A stretch of DNA of 64,000 nucleotides from Streptomyces sp. NBC_01231 (GTDB taxonomy: Bacteria; Actinomycetota; Actinomycetes; Streptomycetales; Streptomycetaceae). The DNA is taken from NCBI GenBank assembly GCA_035999765.1, contig CP108521.1:9300001-9364000 (forward strand). The letters are read 5' to 3'. Below are positions 43,315 to 51,799 of this stretch, one piece after another. Numbering within the stretch: the stretch's first letter is position 1; the number at the start of each line of letters is the position of its first letter. The notes under the pieces were generated by a model, which had not been told where the DNA came from, did no database searches, and worked only from the letters and a program-made list of their open reading frames with translations. A program made the translations under genes and the position numbers.

Positions 43315-45018
43315 TCAGAGTTGGCGAGTACCGGCTTTCGCCGGGACAGCCTCGGTCACCATGACCGAATCAGCGGCCGGATTCCCGGCCTCTGCCGACC
43401 CGCGCAGCCGGTCGAGCACCGCGACGGCGTCGGCGGGAGCCTGCTCGCCCCGCCACCCGACGTGCCCGTCGGGGCGGACCAGGACCAGCGGCCGCTCGTA
43501 GAGCCTCGCCGCGGCCGGATCGGCAAGGGGCAGCACCGTCAACGGCACGCCCCGCCGGCGCGCGGCCTTCACCAGCGGGGACGGGTCCGCCGTCCCCGAG
43601 ACCACGAGCACGAAGCCGCGGCCGAAGTGGTCGAGCACCGAGCTGCCGTCGGGCAGCCGGACGTGCGGTGCCCGGCAACCGGGCCAGGTGGACGGGACGT
43701 AGCCGTCCGGCTCGTCGGGCGGCTCCGGGGTGCCGTCCGGCACGCAGATCGGGGAGCCGCTGTAGCGGTATCCGAGCTGCACGCCCGTGCAGCGGAACTC
43801 CTTGCCCCTCCACCTGCGGATCATCTCGCCCATCTCACCGCGGGCCCGGTCGCCCTCCGCGTCCGCGCGGCCGAGTGCGGCGTCGGGCGCCAGCTGGGAG
43901 TCGGACCTCCAGTTGCTCGATGCCTCCGTGACGTTGCGGACGGCGATCGGCCGCCGCTCCAGTTCGTAGCTGTCGAGTAGCGCGGGGCCTCCCCAGCCCT
44001 GGAGGACCGCGGCGAGCTTCCAGCCGAGGTCGACGGCGTCACCGATCCCGGTGTTGGCACCGAAGCCTCCCTTGGGCCACAGCAGATGCGCCGCGTCACC
44101 CGCGAGGAACACCCGTCCCGCACGGTAGCTGCGGGCCACGACGCAGTGCCCGCTCCAGGGCTGGGCCGCGAGTATCTCCACGTCGATGGGCGCACCGACG
44201 GCTTCATGCACCCAGGCGACCGCGTCCCCGGGCTCCGGCTCCTGCTCGAGATAGACGGAGAGCCGCCACTCGTCCACTCCGTTGACCACCGTGACGTACG
44301 GCCTGCGCGCCGACGACAGCGTGTGGATCTGCACCGCCGGGCCGCCCAACCGCTCCCGGAGCAGGTCCGACAGGTGCGGCGCGCGGAAATGCACCGCGAA
44401 GTTCTGGCCCTGCGCGAACATGCCCTCGAACTCGACGCCCAGGGCCCGCCGGACGCTGCTGCGGCCACCGTCACAGGCCACGAGGTAGTCGCCGGCCAGT
44501 GTCTCGGAGTCGCCGCTCTCCAGGTCACGCACGACGGCGAGGACACCGTCGGAGTCCTGCTCGAACGTCTCCAGGCGCGTGGCGAACCTGATCTCGACCG
44601 AGGGCAGACCTCGCGCCGTCCGTTCGAGCAACGGCAGGAACGAGAACTTGGAGAGGAACGCGGGGCCCTCCGGCGTCAACGGGCCGTAGGTGCCGGGAGA
44701 TCGGTTCGTGACCCCGTAGTCGAATTCGGCGAGTACGTGTCCCGTCACTGACGTGGCGAACACCGTCCGGTGCGGATAGTCCGTGGGCGGTGCCGACTCC
44801 GCGCGCGCCCTTTCCGCGCAGCCCCAGCGTCGAAGGTGCTCCATGGTGCGGGAGAAGATCGCCTCGCCCGCCGGGAAGGGCACGCGGCCGTCGCCCTGAT
44901 CGATCACCGTCACCGGCACTCCACGCCACCCCAGCTCGATCGCGAGCGAGAGACCCACGGGTCCCGCCCCCACGACCAGGACACGCCGCGATCCAGCTCT
45001 CTTGTTGCGGTCAGACAC
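43315..45018 (-). CDS. FAD-dependent aromatic monooxygenase (PheA/TfdB/MhpA-like)
   Basis: A 567-residue group A flavoprotein hydroxylase with a C-terminal thioredoxin-like domain. Fingerprints: VVGAGPVGLSLAIEL near the N-terminus, the DG motif VACDGGRSSVRRALG, and the GD motif FLAGDAAHLLWPKGGFGANTGIGDA. GTG 45018 is chosen because the Rossmann motif then begins near residue 13; the frame extends upstream to 45117 without features. It would ortho-hydroxylate a phenolic acid or phenol to a catechol-type substrate for ring cleavage. Divergent from the seven-gene run at 45192, with a related promoter element. Confidence 0.85.
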   Translation of the reverse strand: MSDRNKRAGSRRVLVVGAGPVGLSLAIELGWRGVPVTVIDQGDGRVPFPAGEAIFSRTMEHLRRWGCAERARAESAPPTDYPHRTVFATSVTGHVLAEFDYGVTNRSPGTYGPLTPEGPAFLSKFSFLPLLERTARGLPSVEIRFATRLETFEQDSDGVLAVVRDLESGDSETLAGDYLVACDGGRSSVRRALGVEFEGMFAQGQNFAVHFRAPHLSDLLRERLGGPAVQIHTLSSARRPYVTVVNGVDEWRLSVYLEQEPEPGDAVAWVHEAVGAPIDVEILAAQPWSGHCVVARSYRAGRVFLAGDAAHLLWPKGGFGANTGIGDAVDLGWKLAAVLQGWGGPALLDSYELERRPIAVRNVTEASSNWRSDSQLAPDAALGRADAEGDRARGEMGEMIRRWRGKEFRCTGVQLGYRYSGSPICVPDGTPEPPDEPDGYVPSTWPGCRAPHVRLPDGSSVLDHFGRGFVLVVSGTADPSPLVKAARRRGVPLTVLPLADPAAARLYERPLVLVRPDGHVGWRGEQAPADAVAVLDRLRGSAEAGNPAADSVMVTEAVPAKAGTRQL

Positions 45019-45065
45019 AGGGGACCTGCCTTCCTCAGCACGGCTTGGATCAGTCGCGACCCAAC

Positions 45066-45082
45066 CTCTTGAACCCGAGTCA
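45066..45082 (-). promoter_or_regulatory. Shared catabolic operator, copy 1
   Basis: On the minus strand the sequence TGACTCGGGTTCAAGAG lies just downstream of GTAATTCT, a possible -10, ahead of the FAD monooxygenase. It matches the elements at 45159 and 58244. Confidence 0.6.
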
Positions 45083-45158
45083 GAATTACACGCCCAGAGC
45101 GTTCTGTGGAAGAGCATGACGAACGGACGTCTATCGACAAGATGGGTGCGGTGCTACG

Positions 45159-45177
45159 CTTGACCCCGGTTCAAGAG
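45159..45177 (+). promoter_or_regulatory. Shared catabolic operator, copy 2
   Basis: CTTGACCCCGGTTCAAGAG includes the dyad CTTGA-CCCCGGT-TCAAG. TACGCT (45155-45160) is a possible -10, placing the element at the transcription start of the NTF2/VOC/FAH operon. Confidence 0.65.
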
Positions 45178-45191
45178 ATGGGAGCGACGTC

Positions 45192-45629
45192 GTGGTGTCT
45201 CAGGCCGATCGAAGCGATGCTGTGGGCCACTGTCGTGCCTTGGTCGTCAGCTACCACCGCGACATCGACAGTGGCCGGGCCACCGCCGGGATCGGCGCTT
45301 TCGCCGACGACGCGGAGTTCGAGGCGCACGGCCGGGTCTTCCGCGGGCGTGAAGAGATACTCGGGTTCCTCAAGGCACGAGAGGCCGACACCGGACGGCA
45401 GACCGTCCATGTGCTCGCCAACGAGGTCGCCACCGCTCAGGACGACGAGGACCACGGAAGCGGCGACAAGCGGGTCGAGTTGCAGAACATGGTTCTGCTG
45501 CACGTCCGGCAGCCCGACGGCGCCTACGTCTTGGACCGCGTCCTCAACACCGTCCACCGGTTCCGCCACGCGGGCGGACAGTGGCGGATCACGCACCGCA
45601 CATCGAGGCCGTTGCACCCCACCGTCTGA
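45192..45629 (+). CDS. SnoaL-like / NTF2-fold protein
   Basis: A 145-residue NTF2-like protein: VSYHRDIDSGRATAGIGAFA, EFEAHGRVFRGREEILGFLK, and C-terminal NTVHRFRHAGGQWRITHRTS. Small proteins of this fold in catabolic operons serve as isomerases, hydratases or accessory subunits (for example beta subunits of ring-hydroxylating dioxygenases, though no alpha subunit is present here). GTG 45192 has GGGAG seven bases upstream. It opens the operon followed by the VOC dioxygenase 20 bases later. Confidence 0.82.
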   Translation: MVSQADRSDAVGHCRALVVSYHRDIDSGRATAGIGAFADDAEFEAHGRVFRGREEILGFLKAREADTGRQTVHVLANEVATAQDDEDHGSGDKRVELQNMVLLHVRQPDGAYVLDRVLNTVHRFRHAGGQWRITHRTSRPLHPTV

Positions 45630-45649
45630 CGGGCAAGGAGGCCCCCACG

Positions 45650-46294
45650 ATGACGACGACCCCCCAGAGCACGGCCGCCCCCGCGGCCACCGAGACCCAA
45701 GCCGTCGCGCTGCAGATAGCCGAAGTCGTGCTCAAGACCGGCCGCTACGACGACATGGCCGCCTTCTACACACACGTACTGGGACACGGCCCGTTCTACG
45801 AGCGGACCCCGGACCCCGACGCCCCGCCGCGTCCCGCGGGGATGCCCGAACGAGCGGTCGACGTCCGACTGGGCTTCTTCCGTGTGCATGACGCCCCGCA
45901 CACTCAGGTCCTCGCGCTGTTCGGCATCGACAGCCTGATCGGGACCGACGCCTCCGGGCCGGGGCTGCATCACTTCCAGTTCGGTGTCGGCTCGCTGGGC
46001 GAACTGGTCACCCAGTTCGAGCACATGGCGTCCATCGGCGCCCGCCCGCACCGTGCCGCCAACCACGGCCAGGCCACCAGCTTCTACTACCGCGACCCGG
46101 ACGGGAACATCGTCGAGTTCTCCTGCGCCAACTTCGCCACCATCGAGGAAGAGGTGGCCTTCATGTCCGGGCCCGTCTTCGCGGCGAACCCCTCCGGCCT
46201 GGAGCTCAACCCCGATCGCTTCGTCACCCGCTACCGTGCCGGTGACCCCGAGGACGAGCTGCTGCGCCTCGACAACCAAGCGGTGGCCCTGTGA
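45650..46294 (+). CDS. VOC-family extradiol dioxygenase-like protein
   Basis: A 214-residue VOC protein similar to actinobacterial small biphenyl-diol dioxygenases. It has VVLKTGRYDDMAAFYTHVLG at the start, GLHHFQFGVG in the centre and the metal-site ending RDPDGNIVEFSC (Glu). The first ligand position, normally His in a LAHVV-type motif, reads IAEVV, giving Glu; this may change metal chemistry. AAGGAG precedes the ATG at 45650. Its stop overlaps the GTG of the FAH hydrolase (GTGA), a coupling that supports ring cleavage followed by hydrolysis. Confidence 0.8.
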   Translation: MTTTPQSTAAPAATETQAVALQIAEVVLKTGRYDDMAAFYTHVLGHGPFYERTPDPDAPPRPAGMPERAVDVRLGFFRVHDAPHTQVLALFGIDSLIGTDASGPGLHHFQFGVGSLGELVTQFEHMASIGARPHRAANHGQATSFYYRDPDGNIVEFSCANFATIEEEVAFMSGPVFAANPSGLELNPDRFVTRYRAGDPEDELLRLDNQAVAL

Positions 46295-47130
46295 CCAGGC
46301 TCGTCAGCACTGCCAAGGGAATCGGCAGGCTGGAGGACGACGGCGAAACCGTCGCCTTCCTCGACCTCGACGCGACGGACATCGGTGCCGCCCTCCAGGC
46401 CGGCATCGACCTCACCGCCATCGCCACGGCCGCGGTCCGTGACCGTGTACCCACGGCCCAGGCCCAGCTCATCGCCCCCCTCCCGAGACCCTCCAAGATC
46501 TGGGCGGTGGGTTACGCCTACGCCGGCCATCGCACCGAGGTGGGGTACGCCGGCACGGCGGAGGATCCGGTCGTCTTCCTGAAGGCTCCGTCCTCGGTGA
46601 TCGGCACGGGAGAGCGGATCCGTTTCCCGAAGGTGGCTCCGGATGAGGTGGACTACGAAGGCGAACTCGCGGTCGTCATCGGCAGGCGCGCCACCGACGT
46701 CTCGGAGGCGGACGCGTACTCGTTCGTCGCCGGTTTCACGATCTGCAACGACGTCAGCGCGCGCGATGTCCAGAAGGGACGCGTTCCCGGCCGGGCCGCC
46801 AACGTCACCGCGGCGAAGAGCTTCGACACCTTCACCCCCATGGGCCCCGCACTGGCCACCCTCGACGAGTTCGCCGACCCCGATGACCTGCACCTGCGCA
46901 CCTGGGTCGGCGGCGAGCTGCGCCAGGACGCGCGTACCTCCCAGCTCATCCACCCGGTTTCCGCGCTGGTCTCCTACCTCTCGCGGCAGACCACCCTCGA
47001 ACCCGGCGACGTGATCGCCACCGGAACCCCGGCCGGGGTCGGGCACAAACAAGGCCTGTTCCTACGGACCGGTGACGAGGTCCGGATCGAGATCCAGGGC
47101 ATCGGCACCCTCGTGAACACCTGCGCCTGA
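46291..47130 (+). CDS. FAH-family hydrolase/isomerase
   Basis: A 279-residue FAH-fold enzyme with the core DYEGELAVVIGR (metal-binding acidic residues), FTICNDVSARDVQ, KSFDTFTPMGPAL and IATGTPAGVG. It would hydrolyse an acylpyruvate-type product or act as a hydratase/decarboxylase in a meta-cleavage-like route. GTG start overlaps the upstream stop. A gentisate-dioxygenase-like gene at 63237 makes fumarylpyruvate hydrolysis one option; direct coupling to the VOC protein makes a semialdehyde or dienoate product another. Confidence 0.87.
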   Translation: MTRLVSTAKGIGRLEDDGETVAFLDLDATDIGAALQAGIDLTAIATAAVRDRVPTAQAQLIAPLPRPSKIWAVGYAYAGHRTEVGYAGTAEDPVVFLKAPSSVIGTGERIRFPKVAPDEVDYEGELAVVIGRRATDVSEADAYSFVAGFTICNDVSARDVQKGRVPGRAANVTAAKSFDTFTPMGPALATLDEFADPDDLHLRTWVGGELRQDARTSQLIHPVSALVSYLSRQTTLEPGDVIATGTPAGVGHKQGLFLRTGDEVRIEIQGIGTLVNTCA

Positions 47131-47239
47131 CGCGCGGAGGTCAACCTGAGGACGCCGGAGCCGTGGCGTCGTCGAGTCAGGAAACGTCAATTCTGGCGGC
47201 CGTCGCAGGTGCGACGGCCCAGTAGCAGGAGGCAATCAG

Positions 47240-47983
47240 GTGAGCAGCGACCCCAAGAGCAGTTTCGGCGGCGGAAACCCGTGGGACCACATCCAGCCGT
47301 GGGACGAGGAGATGTTCGGGAAGGAAGTCCACGACAGCGACCTGCAGAACAAGTGGGGGACCGCCGTGTCGATCGCCGGCGGGCTGCCCTACATCTGGAG
47401 GGAGCTGGCCCGGCCGATCTCCGAAATCGTCTACGGTCTCCTCGAACTCCGCGCCGGAGACAAGGTCCTGCTCATCGGCGAGGGCATCGCCCCCGCGGGG
47501 TGGGTGGAAGACATGCGGGAGATCGTGGGACCGGACGGCGTCGTGGATGAGGTGGAGATCATCCACGACGGGCGGAAGGCGGTCTTGGGCCGGCTCCCCG
47601 GACGGAACGGCCAGACCGGCTGCTGGCGCTGGGACTACGCCGACTCGAAGGCCGACGAGGAGTACGACTGCGTCGCAGTGCTCCAGGCGACCCAGCACAG
47701 CGACGACTGGGAGGAGGCGGCCAGAGACCTGCTGCGCGTGATGAAGCCGGGCCGCCGCATCGTGCTGGCCGAGTCGGTCCTGAAAGGGCCGACGTTCACC
47801 GCGCGCATCAACTCGGACGTCCATCTCCGGCAATGGTTCGACAAGCTGTTTCAGCAGGTCCCGGTGGCAGACATTCCCTACTGGTCCGGCGAGGAGGTCC
47901 GCGAAGCCTTCGGGGACACGGTCGACAGCCCGCAGCTGATGGAATGGCGCGGCATCGAGATGTTCTGGGGACGAAAGAAATAG
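47240..47983 (+). CDS. SAM-dependent methyltransferase-like protein
   Basis: A 247-residue protein whose middle resembles a Rossmann methyltransferase: GDKVLLIGEGIAPAGWVEDM (motif I region), then EVEII, DYADSKADEEYDCVAVLQAT and LRVMKPGRRIVLAESVLKGP (post-motif segments). The glycine motif is degenerate, so SAM binding is uncertain. GGAGG precedes the GTG. Its place within a catabolic operon is unusual; O-methyl transfer or a non-methyl role are both possible. Confidence 0.6.
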   Translation: MSSDPKSSFGGGNPWDHIQPWDEEMFGKEVHDSDLQNKWGTAVSIAGGLPYIWRELARPISEIVYGLLELRAGDKVLLIGEGIAPAGWVEDMREIVGPDGVVDEVEIIHDGRKAVLGRLPGRNGQTGCWRWDYADSKADEEYDCVAVLQATQHSDDWEEAARDLLRVMKPGRRIVLAESVLKGPTFTARINSDVHLRQWFDKLFQQVPVADIPYWSGEEVREAFGDTVDSPQLMEWRGIEMFWGRKK

Positions 47984-48110
47984 CCGGCAGCAACGATCGA
48001 GCCGAAACCTCGATCGTGCCCCAACCCCGATCCCGCCGAACTCCGAGCAGTGGGATCCGCTGACCACCTGAGCCGCATTACGCGACGCCACCCAGAACGA
48101 GGAGGTTGCC

Positions 48111-49103
48111 GTGAGTGTCAACGAGGACCTCATGGTCATGGCATCGGACCAGCCGCTGCAGAGCGTCGTCCGCGACGAGCACCTGCTGCTGGCGCCGCCG
48201 CATCCGTCCAAGGTGCCCATGAAGCTGTGGGACGAGCACCCGCCCCTGACCGTGGTGCATTACCCGCAGGAGTACCAGGAAGAGGCGTACGCCCCGCCAC
48301 GCGGTGTGTACGAGAACGACGAGATCCGCGTCGAGTGGCAGAAGCTGGACGGCCGGCAGCCGTTCTACCACCGCAACTGCGACGTGGACGAGCTCTGCTA
48401 CCAGATCGCCGGCGAGCGCACCCTGATGACCGAACTCGGCGTGGTCGAGCACCGGGCAGGCGAGTTCTCCCGCATCCCCCGGGGCGTGGCCCACGACAAC
48501 TACAGCCGGGCCGCAAGCCACCTGCTGTTCTACATCCCCGCGCCGGTCGCCGAGCTGGTACCGGCTCAGCGCGAGTCCCAGGCGGTGTTCCCGCCGTTTC
48601 CCGGCTGGCAGCCCGCCCCGGCCAACGAAGCCGTCAGCTGGAACCTGGGCACACCCGGTCGTGACATCACCATCTTCGGGGTCGATGAGCAGCGACTGCT
48701 CGAACACGTTCACAGCGACGACCGCCGGATCCAGGTACTGCGCCCCGATCGTGGCCAGGACACCACCTGGCTGTACGGCACCGAGCGCATCCGCATCGGC
48801 CTGGTCACCACCGTGCCCGGCGGTGAACGCCGCTACCGCCGCACTCTCGATGCCGACGAGATCCAGTACCAGGCCAACGGCCGTCGCACCCTGATCACCC
48901 AGCACGGCCTCGTCGACCTCGAGCCCGGCGATTTCGTGCGCATCCCGCTCGGGATCTCGCACGCCGACGTCTCGACCGAGGCGGGCGACTACGTCAGCCT
49001 GCTCTCGCGCGGCGAGGTCCCGCAGGTCGCCAAGACCTCCCGTACCGCCGACCCCTACTCAGCCGAACGGCTCGCGGCCCTCGACGCGGAGGTCCACTCA
49101 TGA
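48111..49103 (+). CDS. Bicupin, homogentisate 1,2-dioxygenase-like
   Basis: A 330-residue protein with two cupin domains. The first has FYHRNCDVDELCYQIAGERT with His87 and Glu94 and then IPRGVAHDN (His128), reminiscent of homogentisate dioxygenase metal sites; the second has the LDADEIQYQANGRRTLIT block and IPLGISHAD. Homogentisate enzymes are longer (about 430 residues), so this may be a related hydroquinone/gentisate-type or other ring-cleavage dioxygenase. GAGGAGG precedes the GTG. It overlaps the next MDR gene (ATGA). Confidence 0.7.
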   Translation: MSVNEDLMVMASDQPLQSVVRDEHLLLAPPHPSKVPMKLWDEHPPLTVVHYPQEYQEEAYAPPRGVYENDEIRVEWQKLDGRQPFYHRNCDVDELCYQIAGERTLMTELGVVEHRAGEFSRIPRGVAHDNYSRAASHLLFYIPAPVAELVPAQRESQAVFPPFPGWQPAPANEAVSWNLGTPGRDITIFGVDEQRLLEHVHSDDRRIQVLRPDRGQDTTWLYGTERIRIGLVTTVPGGERRYRRTLDADEIQYQANGRRTLITQHGLVDLEPGDFVRIPLGISHADVSTEAGDYVSLLSRGEVPQVAKTSRTADPYSAERLAALDAEVHS

Positions 49104-50200
49104 CCACGATGCTCGCCCTGCGCGCCCAGCGCGACGCCAGCACCCTCGTCCTGGAGGACATCCCCGTCCCCGAGCCCGGTCCGATGGACGTCGTCGTGCG
49201 GGTCGCATCGGCCGGCCTGGCCCCGGGCATCATGCACCTTCTCAAAATGGGTGCGTTCAAGCATCTGCCCACCACCCTCGGCTTCGAGGGCGCCGGCACC
49301 ATCGCCGCCGTCGGCAGCGACGCCACCGGCGTCCACATCGGCGACCGGGTCCGGGCGCACACCTTCCTGAACTGCCGCACCTGCATCTACTGTCGTACCG
49401 ACCGCGACATGATGTGCCCGCAGCAGTCCATGATGGGCTACGCCGCCTTCAACGATTCCGCGATGCCGCTCTACGACGAGTACCACAACGGCGTGCTCGC
49501 GGAGTACGTGCGCCTCCCGTACTGGCTGGTCGACCCGCTGCCTCAATCCATCAGCTTCGACGTCGCGGCCAAGGTGCACACCCTGGCCAACGCCGTACGC
49601 GCGTTCAAGTGGGCCGAGCTGCCGATGGGATCCACCGTCGTCGTCACCGCCGCGACCGGTGCCATGGGCACCGCGACGGTCAAGCTCGCGAAGCACTTCG
49701 GTGTCGCCGACCTCATCCTCGTCGGCCGCCACAGTGACCGGCTCAAGGCCGTCGCGGAACTGTCCGGTGGCATACCGGCCACCATCGTCGCCCTGGACGA
49801 ACTGCCCGATGACTGGGCAGCCACCGGGGCACTCGCCGCCCGACTGCGCGAACTGGCACCCGGCGGAGTACACGCGGTCCTCGACTACGTCCCCGACGGG
49901 CCGGTCACCGGTCAGGTCATGGGCGGGCTCGCGGCCGGCGGCGCACTGGTGCACATGGGAGGCAACCGCACGCCGCTGCCGCAGCCACCGTTGGCACTCA
50001 TGCTGAACATGTGGCGGTTCATCGGCACCCGCGCCTGTACCCGCAACGACGCGCTGGAAGTCCTGCGCCTGCTGGAGACCGGCGCCCTCACCGCTACGGA
50101 GCTCATCACCCACCAGTTCCCGCTCAGCGAGGTGATGGGGGCCGTCGACGCCGTAAAACGCCGCGACGAACCCATGTGGATGCCCGTGATCAATCCCTGA
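49100..50200 (+). CDS. MDR dehydrogenase with structural zinc only
   Basis: A 366-residue medium-chain dehydrogenase. The four-cysteine structural zinc loop is seen in NCRTCIYCRTDRDMMC, and the nucleotide motif is TAATGAMGTATVKLAK. The catalytic zinc ligands are replaced (SAGLAPG in place of a Cys motif, and GFEGAG in place of GHE), so it probably acts as an enoyl or quinone reductase rather than a zinc alcohol dehydrogenase. Its ATG overlaps the bicupin stop. Confidence 0.85.
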   Translation: MTTMLALRAQRDASTLVLEDIPVPEPGPMDVVVRVASAGLAPGIMHLLKMGAFKHLPTTLGFEGAGTIAAVGSDATGVHIGDRVRAHTFLNCRTCIYCRTDRDMMCPQQSMMGYAAFNDSAMPLYDEYHNGVLAEYVRLPYWLVDPLPQSISFDVAAKVHTLANAVRAFKWAELPMGSTVVVTAATGAMGTATVKLAKHFGVADLILVGRHSDRLKAVAELSGGIPATIVALDELPDDWAATGALAARLRELAPGGVHAVLDYVPDGPVTGQVMGGLAAGGALVHMGGNRTPLPQPPLALMLNMWRFIGTRACTRNDALEVLRLLETGALTATELITHQFPLSEVMGAVDAVKRRDEPMWMPVINP

Positions 50201-50267
50201 TCCGCGGCACGAGTCCATCAACGTGCTCTGCGGAGCCATCGAGTAACCAGTGAGAGGAAACCGGAAA

Positions 50268-51155
50268 GTGTCCGAAACCGAAGCCGTACGCAGCGAAGAG
50301 CCGCCCTTGCTCGCGGTGATCGGGGCGGCCGGGCTCTGTGGTACGTACCTGTTGGAGGCGGCGCGGCGGTCTCCGTTCAGGGTCCGCGCAGTGGTGCACG
50401 GGCCGGCGGGCCGTGAACGGGTGGCCGCCCTGGGCGCCGACGAGATCGTCGAGGCCGATCTCGCGGAGCCCGACTCAGTCCGCCAGGCGGTGAAGAACGC
50501 CGACTCCGTGTTCATGATCCCTCCGGCGTTCCACCCGGAGGAGGATGCCTTCGCGATCAGGGCACTAGAGGCGGCCGAGCACGCGGGCGCGCGCCGGTTC
50601 GTGTACCTGTCCGTCCTCCACCCGCACACCCCAGGGCTGCGTCACCACCTGCGCAAGGCGAACGCCGAGGCCACCGTGCGGGGTTCGGATCTGGAATGGA
50701 CGATCCTCCAGCCCTCGATGTTCGCCCAGATCGTCCTGTCGACGTGGGGAAGGGCTCCCGCCGGGCAGGTCGACGTGCCGTTCGACGTCCATCACCAGTT
50801 CTCCTTCATCGACCTGCGTGAACTCGCGGAAGTCGGCGTCAAGGTGCTGTCCGAGCAGGGCCACGACTCGGCGACCTACGAGCTGGCGGGACCCACCACC
50901 ACACCCGCCGAGGCTCTGCGCATCGCGGGCCGTGCACGAGGCGTGGAGCTCGAGGCGAGGACGGTCGACTGGGCGGAAGCGCCGCTTCCGCCAGGAGTGG
51001 CCGACGATCCGTCCCGGGGCCCCGACATGCGTGCCATGTGGCAGGACTACGACCGGCACGGCCTGCGCGGCAACAGCAACGTCCTGCGGATGCTGCTCGG
51101 CCGTGACCCCGCGTCCTTCGAGGAAGCGGCCGTCGCGTTCGCCGCGCGAGGCTAG
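50268..51155 (+). CDS. NmrA-like NAD(P)-binding protein
   Basis: A 295-residue atypical SDR of the NmrA type: VIGAAGLCGTYLLEAARRS is a variant glycine motif, followed by VFMIPPAFHPEEDAFAIRAL, RRFVYLSVLHP and WTILQPSMFAQ. These act as NAD(P)-dependent reductases or redox sensors. GTG 50268 is preferred (AGAGGA upstream) over the GTG at 50250. It ends the seven-gene run and is convergent with a TetR gene. Confidence 0.82.
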   Translation: MSETEAVRSEEPPLLAVIGAAGLCGTYLLEAARRSPFRVRAVVHGPAGRERVAALGADEIVEADLAEPDSVRQAVKNADSVFMIPPAFHPEEDAFAIRALEAAEHAGARRFVYLSVLHPHTPGLRHHLRKANAEATVRGSDLEWTILQPSMFAQIVLSTWGRAPAGQVDVPFDVHHQFSFIDLRELAEVGVKVLSEQGHDSATYELAGPTTTPAEALRIAGRARGVELEARTVDWAEAPLPPGVADDPSRGPDMRAMWQDYDRHGLRGNSNVLRMLLGRDPASFEEAAVAFAARG

Positions 51156-51169
51156 TTCGCTCTTTCTGG

Positions 51170-51799
51170 TCAACTGCTCGGGGAGCTCACGGGCCGTAGG
51201 GCGTGGAGGACGGTGTCGACGATCTGTTCGGCCAGTCCGTCAGGGAGGTCGGGGTCGGGGCGTGCGAACGAGCGGATGAGCAGAGGGCCGACGAACAGGT
51301 CGATGGCCAGCTCCGGGTCGACGTCCGTACGAAGTTCCCCGTTCTGCCGGCCTCGCCGGAGGATCTCCAGCCCGAGGTCGCGGCGGGGAGTGATCACGTC
51401 GGCATGGTAGGCGGCCCATATCTTGGGGCTGCTTCTCATCTGGGCGTGCGCGTTGTGCAGGATCGCCGAGGAGCGGCCGGCCAGACTGCGTTGGCGCAGG
51501 GACTCCAGCAGAACGACCAGGTCGTCCCGCATCGACGTACCGGGGAGTTCGCGCTCGGCAGGCTCAGCGGCGCGCATGACGTCGACGAAGAGATCCTCCT
51601 TGTCGCTCCAGCGGCGGTAGATGGCAGCCTTGCCGACGCCGGCGGTGCGGGCGATGCGCTCGACGGAGAGATCGGCCAGCGGGACGCCGTCCTCGAGAAG
51701 CTTCATCACCCCCTCCAGGATGGCCTGTTCCACGGCCTCGCTACGGGGACGACCGCGGGCGGGTCCGTGCGACGTCGGACGGCTCTCGGCACGGCTCAT
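51170..51799 (-). CDS. TetR-family transcriptional regulator
   Basis: A 209-residue TetR regulator. The HTH is in AILEGVMKLLEDGVPLADLS then VERIARTAGVGKAAIYRRWS, and the C-terminal domain resembles TetR_C-type dimerisation domains. The ATG at 51799 has AAGGA nine bases upstream; the longer frame to 51874 is not supported. It faces away from the MFS fusion gene across a long gap and could repress either that exporter or the catabolic run. Confidence 0.86.
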   Translation of the reverse strand: MSRAESRPTSHGPARGRPRSEAVEQAILEGVMKLLEDGVPLADLSVERIARTAGVGKAAIYRRWSDKEDLFVDVMRAAEPAERELPGTSMRDDLVVLLESLRQRSLAGRSSAILHNAHAQMRSSPKIWAAYHADVITPRRDLGLEILRRGRQNGELRTDVDPELAIDLFVGPLLIRSFARPDPDLPDGLAEQIVDTVLHALRPVSSPSS

